This document shows positions 57,523-64,000 of a DNA stretch of 64,000 bases, piece by piece. Positions within the stretch are counted from its first letter, which is position 1. The number at the start of each line of letters is the position of its first letter. A program made the translations under genes and the position numbers. This DNA comes from DASSUW01 sp963835525 (GTDB lineage: Bacteria > Actinomycetota > Thermoleophilia > Solirubrobacterales > Solirubrobacteraceae): the NCBI GenBank assembly GCA_963835525.1, contig CAWIFM010000009.1, positions 496,001 to 560,000 of the forward strand. Reading direction: 5' to 3'. The notes under the pieces were generated by a model. That model searched no databases and was not told the origin of the DNA. It was given only the letters and a program-made list of their open reading frames with translations.

Positions 57523-58950
57523 TTAGAGCCCGAGCTTCCCCGGGTTCATCACGTCATGGGGGTCCAGCGCAGTCTTGATCGCACGGATGGCATCGAGCGA
57601 GGCCCCGTGCTGCCGGCGCATGTACGGGCCGAGCTTGAGCCCCACGCCGTGGTGGTCGTTCATCACGGCGCCGGCATCGAGCGCGGCGGTCATGCCGTCC
57701 TCCCAGATCCTGTCGTGCAGCGCGAGGGCGTCTGGCCCGCCGTCCGGCACCACGAAGCGGCCGTAGATCATCGTGCCCCACGCGTACCAGTGCGAGAAGT
57801 GCATCCGCAGCTGGAGCCCGACGTCGCGGTACGGCTCGCGGACCGCGGTGTGCAGCGCCTCGTAGACCGCCTCGATGCGGGCGTAGGTGGCGACCACGTC
57901 GAGCGTGCCCCAGATGGCGGGCAGCTCGGGCTGGTGGGGCGGGTGGTAGAAGTCGTAGCGCCGGTCCCACCAGCGCTGCCCGAGCGCCGGGTCGAGCAGC
58001 TCGGCGCCCGCCTCGCGCGCGATCTCGAGCGTCCGCCGCTCCTCGAGCGCGGCCGCCTCGGCCTCGCCCTCGAAGGCCAGCACGGTGTAGACGCCCGAGA
58101 GGTCCTCGCCGACGACCGGGCTGAAGGCCAGCCGCGTCGCCTCCTCGTCGTACATGCGCACCACCGAGGGGCGGTGGCCGACCTGGAGCGTGCGCCGGAT
58201 GGCGCCGATGCCGGCGCTCACGCTCGGGAAGGCGACGGCGGCGAAGCGGCGCTCCTCGGGCAGCGGTACGACGGCCAGCGTGGCGCGCGTGATGACCCCG
58301 AGCGTGCCCTCCGAGCCGACGAAGACCTGGGTCAGCTCGGGGCCGACGGCGTGGCGCGGGACGCCGACGGTCTGCATCAGCCCACCTACCGGCGTGGCCA
58401 CGCGCAGGGTGAGCACGAGGTCCTCGATCTTGCCGTAGCGGGTCGAGAGCACGCCCGATCCGCGGGCCGCTATGTAGCCGCCGACCGTCGCCCACTCGAC
58501 GGAGGCCGGATAGTGCGGGAGCATGAGGCCGCGCTCGTTGAGCTCGGCCTCGAGCTCGCGGCCGTTCTTGCCGGCCTGCACCGTGACAGTGAGCGAGACC
58601 TCATCAATTTCGATCACCCGATCGAGCGATCGGAGGTCGATGACGATCCCCCCGTGTATGGCGAGCGCGCCACCCTGCGTGCCCGAGCCGCCGCCCCACG
58701 GCACCACGGGGACGTGGTGCTCGTGCGCGATCGCGAGCACGGTGGCGACTTCCTCCTCGGTCCGTGGCCGTACGACCACGTCCGGGCGCGCCAACGGCGT
58801 CCCAGCGGCCTTTGCGGCCAATGCGGGCCAGTACGTGTCGGCGGAGTACGCCGAAAGTACGTCGGGTGCCGTTATATACCCGCCCGCTCCGAGAGCGGAG
58901 GAGAGAGATGCCTCGGCGCCGGCGAGATCTCCTCGCGGGGTGGTGGTCAT
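57523..58950 (-). CDS. FAD-binding oxidase/dehydrogenase, VAO/GlcD type (operon gene 1)
   Basis: 475 residues from ATG 58950, with GGAAGGGG upstream; a longer start would add 15 residues. FAD-PCMH domain: VVVRPRTEEEVATVLAIAHE, VVPWGGGSGTQGGALAIHGG and the Gly-rich VEWATVGGYIAARGSGVLST. The C-terminal cap with NDHHGVGLKLGPYMRRQHG and DPHDVMNPGKLGL is typical of the vanillyl-alcohol-oxidase superfamily (glycolate/D-lactate oxidase subunit GlcD, alkyl-DHAP synthase). It should oxidise an alpha-hydroxy acid or alcohol. First gene of the operon, next to the divergent promoter. Confidence 0.89.
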   Translation of the reverse strand: MTTTPRGDLAGAEASLSSALGAGGYITAPDVLSAYSADTYWPALAAKAAGTPLARPDVVVRPRTEEEVATVLAIAHEHHVPVVPWGGGSGTQGGALAIHGGIVIDLRSLDRVIEIDEVSLTVTVQAGKNGRELEAELNERGLMLPHYPASVEWATVGGYIAARGSGVLSTRYGKIEDLVLTLRVATPVGGLMQTVGVPRHAVGPELTQVFVGSEGTLGVITRATLAVVPLPEERRFAAVAFPSVSAGIGAIRRTLQVGHRPSVVRMYDEEATRLAFSPVVGEDLSGVYTVLAFEGEAEAAALEERRTLEIAREAGAELLDPALGQRWWDRRYDFYHPPHQPELPAIWGTLDVVATYARIEAVYEALHTAVREPYRDVGLQLRMHFSHWYAWGTMIYGRFVVPDGGPDALALHDRIWEDGMTAALDAGAVMNDHHGVGLKLGPYMRRQHGASLDAIRAIKTALDPHDVMNPGKLGL

Positions 58951-58975
58951 CGACCCCTTCCAGGACGTTTCATAA

Positions 58976-59016
58976 CTTGACAAACAACTCTGCATCAGCT
59001 TTCAATTCCTGTCAAG
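58976..59016. promoter_or_regulatory. Divergent operator: CTTGACA...TGTCAAG inverted repeat
   Basis: A perfect seven-base inverted repeat, CTTGACA (58976-58982) and TGTCAAG (59010-59016), spans the 69-base gap between the FAD oxidase and the Liv permease starts. On the plus strand TTGACA (58977) fits a -35 with TTCAAT about 18 bases on; on the minus strand TTGACA (59015-59010) fits a -35 with CAGAGT 17 bases on. One protein bound to the repeat would cover both -35 boxes. The DeoR protein encoded in the operon is the natural candidate. Confidence 0.65.
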
Positions 59017-59019
59017 GAC

Positions 59020-60165
59020 ATGTCAGAGACCGTCGATTCCAGCTCCGGCGGACCGGTCGAGGACGGACATGACGCGACCGCCCGTGTGTCGACGGACGGC
59101 GTGATCGAGGCGCCCGAGATCGCCGGGGGAGGCGGCCGCTGGTCGGCCAAGCGCATCGCTGCGATCGCGGTGATCGCCGTCGTGGCGATCTTCCTGCTCG
59201 TCAAGGCCGCCGAGGACGTGCGCCAGTTCGTGATCGTGACCCTCAACGGGGTCACGCTCGCCGCGCTCTACTTCGTCGTGGCGAGCGGCTTCACGCTGAT
59301 CTTCGGCCTCATGCGCGTGGTCAACATGGCGCACGGCTCGCTCTACCTGCTGGGCGGCTATCTCGCCCTGGAGATGCAGGAGCGCTGGTTCGCGGAGGAC
59401 ACGGGGCTCGGCCTCTCGCTCAGCGGCGCCTCCGACGCCGAGTACGGCTTCGTCGGCTGGTTCGTCCCGCTGATCCTCGCGACGGTGATCATCGGCGTCA
59501 TCGGCGTCCTGATCCAGCAGATCTTCCTGCGCTGGAACCAGGGCCAGGACCTGCGACAGGCGCTGATCACGATCGCGCTCTCGGTGATCATCGCCGACCA
59601 GATGCTGGCGGCGTTCGGCGGCATCTCGAAGGACATCCAGGCGCCGAGCGCCTGGCCGACCAGCGTTCTTCTGCCCGGCGACGTGCGGTTCGGCTTCTTC
59701 CGCGGCGCGATCGTGCTCGGCTCGGCGCTGCTGATCGGCCTGCTGCTCTATCTGGTGATCAAGCGGACGCGCTTCGGCAAGATCGTGCGCGCCGGCGTCG
59801 ACGACCGCGACATGGTCTCGGCGCTCGGCATCAACGTGCAACTCGTGTTCGCGGGCGCGTTCTTCATCGGCGCCGCGCTGGCCGGCTTCGGCGGCGTGCT
59901 GGGCGGCACGATGATCTCGCTGGCGCCCGGTCAGGACACCGCGTTCCTGCTCAACTCGCTGATCGTCGTGATCATCGGCGGCATGGGCTCGCTCGGCGGC
60001 GCCGCCATCGGCGCGCTCGCTCTCGGGCTCGTCGACGCCTACGCCGACGTCTACCTGACGATCGGCGGCACCGATCTGACGAACTACTCGATCCTCGTCA
60101 CCTTCGCGCTGCTCGTCGGCGTGCTGGCGGTGCGGCCGCTCGGTCTGTTCGGGAGGCCCGCGTGA
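59020..60165 (+). CDS. Liv-type branched-chain ABC permease (LivH-like)
   Basis: 381 residues from ATG 59020. A 45-residue polar N-terminus precedes about eight membrane helices. LivH landmarks: TLNGVTLAALYFVVASGFTL, IFGLMRVVNMAHGSLYLLGG, RTRFGKIVRAGVDDRDMVSA and SLIVVIIGGMGSLGGAAIGA. With LivM it forms the membrane pore of an importer of the branched-chain amino acid/amide family (HAAT). The substrate of this copy is probably the compound handled by the divergent operon rather than leucine (inference). Confidence 0.9.
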   Translation: MSETVDSSSGGPVEDGHDATARVSTDGVIEAPEIAGGGGRWSAKRIAAIAVIAVVAIFLLVKAAEDVRQFVIVTLNGVTLAALYFVVASGFTLIFGLMRVVNMAHGSLYLLGGYLALEMQERWFAEDTGLGLSLSGASDAEYGFVGWFVPLILATVIIGVIGVLIQQIFLRWNQGQDLRQALITIALSVIIADQMLAAFGGISKDIQAPSAWPTSVLLPGDVRFGFFRGAIVLGSALLIGLLLYLVIKRTRFGKIVRAGVDDRDMVSALGINVQLVFAGAFFIGAALAGFGGVLGGTMISLAPGQDTAFLLNSLIVVIIGGMGSLGGAAIGALALGLVDAYADVYLTIGGTDLTNYSILVTFALLVGVLAVRPLGLFGRPA

Positions 60166-61241
60166 ACCCGAACGTGAGCCGCGGCCGGCTGAGCTGGATC
60201 GCGCTCGGCGTGATCGTGCTGATCGCGGCGCTCGCCCCGCTCTACACGACGGACTTCTTCCTCAACGTCATCCTCACCAAGGCGCTGTGGCTGGGTGTCG
60301 CCGCCGCGAGCCTGATCTTCCTCGCCGCCTACGGCGGCATGGTGTCGCTCGCCCAGGTCGGCCTGTACGGCGTGGCCGGCATGACGTACGCCAACCTCGT
60401 GCTCGCCGACGGCGGCAGCGCGGCGGCGTGGAACCCGTGGCTGGCCGTGATCGCCGCCCTGCTCGCCGCCACCGTCGTGGGACTCGGCTTCGGCTGGATC
60501 GCCGCCCGCAGCGAGGGGATCTACTTCCTGATGATCACGCTGGCCTTCAGCGTGCTCGTCTTCTACTTCTTCTCGCAGGTGACGCAGCTCTCCGGCTTCG
60601 GCGGGGTCAACAACCTCGACCTGCCGGGCATCCTCGGCAACCCGGAGCAGGACCCGACGCCGCGCTACTTCGTGACGCTCGTGGCGGCCGTGCTCGTGTT
60701 CATCTGGCTGCGCGCCCTGGCGACGCGCACCGCGTTCGGGCTCAGCCTCCAGGGCCTTCGCGACGAGCCGGCCCGCATGCGAGCGCTCGGCTTCGACGTG
60801 ACCCTGCACCGCCTCCTCGCCTTCGGCCTGGCGGCCTTCGTGGCGGGCATCGCCGGCATTCTGAGCGTCTGGTACAACCGGCGCATCACGCCGGGGTCGA
60901 TCAACCTCGAGCAGACGATCAACATCCTGATCATCGCCGTGATCGGCGGGCTGTACCGGCTGGAGGGGGCATGGATCGGGGCCCTCGCCTACGCGCTGAT
61001 CGACAACTACTCGCGCGAGTGGGTGCCGGACATCGGAAACGTCCTCGGCCCTGCGCGCTTCAACACGATCATCGGTCTGGTCTTCCTGATCATCGTCCTC
61101 ATCTCGCCCGGCGGCCTCGTCGGCATCTGGGAGGACGTCCGCGACCGCATAGGAGGGCGAAGACGAGGAGGTGGGACGCCGACGACGACCACAACCGCCG
61201 GGCCCGGAGGAGCCGGGCCGGCACCAGGCACTGTCAATTGA
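60162..61241 (+). CDS. Liv-type ABC permease (LivM-like)
   Basis: 359 residues from GTG 60162, overlapping the LivH gene by four bases. About nine helices; LivM landmarks are AAYGGMVSLAQVGLYGVAGM, GWIAARSEGIYFLMITLAFS, GLSLQGLRDEPARMRALGFD and TINILIIAVIGGLYRLEGAW. The C-terminal 30 residues are a low-complexity tail of Gly, Arg, Thr and Pro (RRRGGGTPTTTTTAGPGGAG), which is unusual for the family and probably cytoplasmic and disordered. Confidence 0.9.
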   Translation: MNPNVSRGRLSWIALGVIVLIAALAPLYTTDFFLNVILTKALWLGVAAASLIFLAAYGGMVSLAQVGLYGVAGMTYANLVLADGGSAAAWNPWLAVIAALLAATVVGLGFGWIAARSEGIYFLMITLAFSVLVFYFFSQVTQLSGFGGVNNLDLPGILGNPEQDPTPRYFVTLVAAVLVFIWLRALATRTAFGLSLQGLRDEPARMRALGFDVTLHRLLAFGLAAFVAGIAGILSVWYNRRITPGSINLEQTINILIIAVIGGLYRLEGAWIGALAYALIDNYSREWVPDIGNVLGPARFNTIIGLVFLIIVLISPGGLVGIWEDVRDRIGGRRRGGGTPTTTTTAGPGGAGPAPGTVN

Positions 61242-61265
61242 TGTGGGCATGAGAGGAGAGGTGTT

Positions 61266-62681
61266 TTGAGGGGACGCAAGCTGCTGACGCTGCTGGCCGC
61301 TCTGGCGGCATTGGCGTTCGTCGGCGTGGGGTGCGGCGACGACGACGACGGCGGGGATGAGGGCGGCGGGGACACTGCCGCCCAAGAGGAGGGCGGGACG
61401 ATCAAGGTCGGCTTCCTGTCCGATTGCGAGGGCGCGTTCGGCTCGTTCTTCGAGCCGACCATTTCCGGCGCGCATCTGGCGCTGATCCGCTACGCCGGTG
61501 GCAAGGCCGCGGGCGAGAAGCCGAGTGACGGCATCGAGGGCGCGCAGATCGCCGGCAAGGACGTCGAGATCGTCGGCTACGGCTGCGCCGACGACACCGC
61601 CGACAAGGCGATCGAGGAGACGCGGCGCCTGATGGAGCAGGAGGACGCCGACGTCATGATCGGCCCGCTGTCCGGTGACGAGGGCATCGCGGTCGCGAAC
61701 TACGCAAAGGAGCACCCGGACAAGACGTTCGTCAACGGCATCGCCGGCGCGCAGGACGCGACGCTGAAGGTGCAGGCGCCGAACTTCTTCCGCTTCCACC
61801 CGGACGGCGCGCAGTGGTCGGCCGGCCTGGGCGACTACGCCTACAACGACCTCGGCTGGAAGACCGCCGCGATCATCGGTGACGACTACTCGTTCCCGTA
61901 CACGTCGCTGTCGGGCTTCGTCGCCGAGTTCTGCGCCATCGGTGGCAAGGTCACCAAGCGGGTCTGGGCGCCGCTGGGCGAGGAGGACTACTCGTCCTAC
62001 ATCTCGCAGCTGCCGGACGACGTCGACGGCCTGTACGTCGGCATCGGCGGCTCCGGCCTGATCTCGTTCATCAAGCAGTACGAGGAGCAGAAGGGCCGCG
62101 TCGACACCGAGCGCATGCTGGGCAACGTCTTCTGGGACGACCCGCTCGTGCTCAAGGAGGTCGGCAAGTCGCTGGTCGGTGGCGCCACCGCCGCCATGAC
62201 GGCCGCCGACTCCAACACGCCCGAGGTGGCGAAGTACCAGGAGGATCTCGAGGCCGCGTACGGCGCCGAGATCGCCGGTCTCGGCCCGTCGGTGTTCACG
62301 TACGGCTACTACCTCGACATGGTGGGCCTGATCAAGGGTCTCGAGGCCGTGGACGGCGACGTCTCCGACCAGAGCAAGCTCCAAGAGGCACTGGCCAGCG
62401 TCACGCTGAGCGGCGACGAGGCCCCGTGGGGCGACGTCAAGCTCGACGACAACCGCCAGGCGATCGGCTCCGGCTACGTCAAGAAGATCGTCAAGGACGC
62501 CAACGGCGACGGCGTGCCGGACGTGCAGACGTTCCGCAAGGTCAACGACGTCGACCAGACGTTCAACGGGGTCTTCTCGCCGGAGACGCCGGCTCCGGAC
62601 CGGACCAACCCGAAGTGCGTGGCCGGCGAGGCCCCGCCGTGGGTCGGCAACGCCGAAGAGGTCGACTTCTCGTCGAAGTAA
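61266..62681 (+). CDS. Liv-type substrate-binding lipoprotein
   Basis: 471 residues from TTG 61266, behind GAGAGGAGAGG. Lipobox VGVGC with an acylated Cys at about residue 23 and an acidic linker. Type I periplasmic-binding fold: GTIKVGFLSDCEGAFGSFFE, DVMIGPLSGDEGIAVANYAK, WKTAAIIGDDYSFPYTSLSG and VDGLYVGIGGSGLISFIKQY. It captures the ligand outside the membrane. Close spacing on both sides (24 and 7 bases) makes it part of the importer operon. Confidence 0.9.
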   Translation: MRGRKLLTLLAALAALAFVGVGCGDDDDGGDEGGGDTAAQEEGGTIKVGFLSDCEGAFGSFFEPTISGAHLALIRYAGGKAAGEKPSDGIEGAQIAGKDVEIVGYGCADDTADKAIEETRRLMEQEDADVMIGPLSGDEGIAVANYAKEHPDKTFVNGIAGAQDATLKVQAPNFFRFHPDGAQWSAGLGDYAYNDLGWKTAAIIGDDYSFPYTSLSGFVAEFCAIGGKVTKRVWAPLGEEDYSSYISQLPDDVDGLYVGIGGSGLISFIKQYEEQKGRVDTERMLGNVFWDDPLVLKEVGKSLVGGATAAMTAADSNTPEVAKYQEDLEAAYGAEIAGLGPSVFTYGYYLDMVGLIKGLEAVDGDVSDQSKLQEALASVTLSGDEAPWGDVKLDDNRQAIGSGYVKKIVKDANGDGVPDVQTFRKVNDVDQTFNGVFSPETPAPDRTNPKCVAGEAPPWVGNAEEVDFSSK

Positions 62682-62688
62682 GGAAGCA

Positions 62689-63474
62689 GTGGCAGCACCT
62701 GAGACATCCGCTGAACGCGCCGAGCCGATCCTCCGCCTGAGGGGGGTCGGCCGGCGCTTCGGCGGCGTCCACGCCGTTCGCGACGTGGACCTCGAGGTAC
62801 GGCCCGGCGAACGCCGGGCCATCCTCGGCCCCAACGGGGCCGGCAAGACCACGCTGTTCAATCTGATCTCGGGCGAGTTCCCGCCCTCGGCCGGCGACAT
62901 CGAGCTGTTCGGGACCGACGTGACCGGCCTGCCCGCGCGCAAGCGCGCGCGCATGGGCCTCTCGCGCACGTTCCAGACCTCGCGCCTGTTCCTCGGCCTC
63001 AACGTCGAGGAGAACCTCTACCTGTCGGTGCTCGGCGTCGAGAACGGCCACCTGCGGATGGTGCCCTCGAAGGCCGACGGCGAGCTGCGCGAGAGGGCGC
63101 GCGCGATGGCCGAGGCCGTCGGGCTCACGTCCCGTCTGGACTCGCTGGTGATGGACCTCTCGCACGGCGAGCAGCGCCAGCTCGAGGTGGGCATGGCGCG
63201 GGCCAGCGCCCCGAAGCTTATGATGCTCGACGAGCCGGCCGCCGGTCTCTCGCGCGCCGAGCGCGTGAAGCTGACCGAGCTGCTGCTCACGCTCGATCCC
63301 TCGATCACGCTGGTCCTCATCGAGCACGATATGGACGTCGCGCTGCGCGTCGCCGAGTGGGTGACGATGATGCACGACGGCCGCGTGATCGTGGAGGGCA
63401 CGCCGGACGAGATCCGCGCCAACCAGACCGTGCACGACCTCTATCTCGGGAGCGGGCTCATCCACCATGACTGA
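62689..63474 (+). CDS. Liv-type ABC transporter ATPase (LivG-like)
   Basis: 261 residues from GTG 62689, with AAGGAAG upstream. Walker A GPNGAGKTTLFNLISGEF, Q-loop LSRTFQTSRLFLGLNVEENL, signature LSHGEQRQLEVGMA, Walker B LMMLDEPAAGLSRAE and H-loop LVLIEHDMDVAL. The ending, DEIRANQTVHDLYLGSG, is the LivG C-terminal box. It energises the LivH/LivM-like pore together with the LivF-like ATPase that follows with an eight-base overlap. Confidence 0.93.
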   Translation: MAAPETSAERAEPILRLRGVGRRFGGVHAVRDVDLEVRPGERRAILGPNGAGKTTLFNLISGEFPPSAGDIELFGTDVTGLPARKRARMGLSRTFQTSRLFLGLNVEENLYLSVLGVENGHLRMVPSKADGELRERARAMAEAVGLTSRLDSLVMDLSHGEQRQLEVGMARASAPKLMMLDEPAAGLSRAERVKLTELLLTLDPSITLVLIEHDMDVALRVAEWVTMMHDGRVIVEGTPDEIRANQTVHDLYLGSGLIHHD

Positions 63475-64000
63475 CCTGCTCGAGGTCGAGGGGCTCGACG
63501 CCTACTACGGGACGGCGCACGTCCTGCAGGGCGTGAACTTCAAGATGGGCGCCGAGCCGGTCGCGCTGATCGGCCGCAACGGCATGGGCAAGACGACGCT
63601 CTGCAAGGCGATCGTCGGGCTGCTCGGTGCGACGGGCCGCTCGTCGGGCTCCGTCCGGCTCGCGGGCGACGAGCTCCAGAACAAGCCGTCCTACCGGATC
63701 GCCAAGTCCGGCGTCGGCTACGTGCCGCAGGGCCGGCGCCTGTTCACCTCGCTGACCGTCGACGAGCATCTCGAGATCGTCGGCGCTCCGAGCAAGGCGG
63801 AGTGGACGCCCGATCGCGTCTACGAGCTCTTTCCGCGCCTGGCCGAGCGCAAGAACGTCTCCGGCACCTCGCTGTCGGGCGGCGAGCAGGAGATGCTCTC
63901 GATCGGCCGCGCGCTGCTGACCAACCCGCGGCTGCTGATCATGGACGAGCCGTCCGAGGGTCTGGCGCCGACCGTGGTCGAGACGCTGATCCAGACGATC
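63467..64000 (+). CDS. Liv-type ABC transporter ATPase (LivF-like), 3' end missing
   Basis: The first 178 codons from ATG 63467; the window ends inside the gene. Walker A GRNGMGKTTLCKAIVG, the Q-loop region VGYVPQGRRLFTSLTVDEHL, signature LSGGEQEMLSIGRALLT and Walker B LLIMDEPSEGLAPT are all present, as expected for LivF (normally about 235 residues). It is the second ATPase of the importer and the last visible cistron; further catabolic genes may follow outside the window. Confidence 0.93.
   Translation, partial: MTDLLEVEGLDAYYGTAHVLQGVNFKMGAEPVALIGRNGMGKTTLCKAIVGLLGATGRSSGSVRLAGDELQNKPSYRIAKSGVGYVPQGRRLFTSLTVDEHLEIVGAPSKAEWTPDRVYELFPRLAERKNVSGTSLSGGEQEMLSIGRALLTNPRLLIMDEPSEGLAPTVVETLIQTI

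Noticed and set aside
60084..63002. 972-codon open frame antisense to the Liv importer
   Set aside because: Runs across four real genes in the opposite direction and shows no recognisable protein motif.
1..64000. CRISPR arrays, tRNA, rRNA, prophage or integrated plasmid
   Set aside because: No regularly spaced repeats, cloverleaf or conserved rRNA segments, integrase or phage structural genes were recognised on either strand.

Overview
The window is a high-GC, gene-dense stretch of an actinobacterial chromosome. The base composition, the very frequent GTG and TTG starts, the one-to-four-base stop/start overlaps, the many starts without a Shine-Dalgarno and a gene set rich in Gfo/Idh/MocA dehydrogenases, TIM-barrel sugar isomerases and large secreted M14 carboxypeptidases fit a soil member of the Thermoleophilia/Solirubrobacterales. 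That placement is inference. I see no rRNA, tRNA, CRISPR array, integrase or transposase.

1-11.5 kb: a truncated acetyltransferase, a divergent HxlR-regulator/VOC-protein pair, and a two-gene system on the minus strand: a small Trypco1-domain protein translationally coupled to a 1482-residue protein made of a trypsin-like protease, an nSTAND1 NTPase and WD40 repeats. This belongs to the predicted NTP-dependent conflict/immunity systems and is the strongest candidate for unusual biology here. Next come a ThuA/oxidoreductase pair, a zinc-ribbon protein, a methyltransferase, and a DrrAB-like ABC exporter coupled to a conserved 117-residue protein.

11.5-21.5 kb: a ROK regulator followed by a xylose-type sugar import operon (binding lipoprotein, single-domain ATPase, permease), a Gfo/Idh dehydrogenase and an MFS exporter, then a 1039-residue secreted M14 carboxypeptidase with a strong terminator.

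21.5-31.5 kb: a patchy accessory region. It holds a CPCC zinc protein, two DHFR-like reductases facing each other with a 56-residue protein between them, two very short coupled peptide genes (24.72-24.93 kb) with their own terminator, a duplicated-domain protein, and three genes that are broken or frameshifted in this sequence (DUF4386 remnant, alcohol dehydrogenase, multicopper oxidase). Two copies of a 28-bp repeat, one inside a perfect 28-bp palindrome, bracket 26.35-29.5 kb.

31.5-51.5 kb: an FAD monooxygenase and HD-domain protein coupled to the multicopper oxidase, an ECF sigma factor with a membrane partner, a second M14 carboxypeptidase, an ATP-grasp/esterase/esterase operon opposite a LacI regulator, an aminotransferase, a ClC channel with an HpcH/HpaI aldolase, a chemoreceptor, and a lipid-modification operon (FAD amine oxidase, DUF1365, cyclopropane-fatty-acid-type synthase) convergent with a secreted metalloprotease.

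51.5-64 kb: a seven-gene catabolic operon on the minus strand (FAD oxidase, epimerase, Tm-1-like protein, creatininase-family hydrolase, DeoR regulator, sugar isomerase, Gfo/Idh dehydrogenase) is transcribed away from a complete Liv-type ABC importer whose last gene runs off the window. The shared intergenic region carries an inverted repeat, CTTGACA...TGTCAAG, that overlaps possible -35 boxes on both strands. Similar CTTGAC/GTCAAG half-sites precede the ROK gene. The layout suggests an importer and pathway for an unidentified sugar-, polyol- or amide-like substrate.
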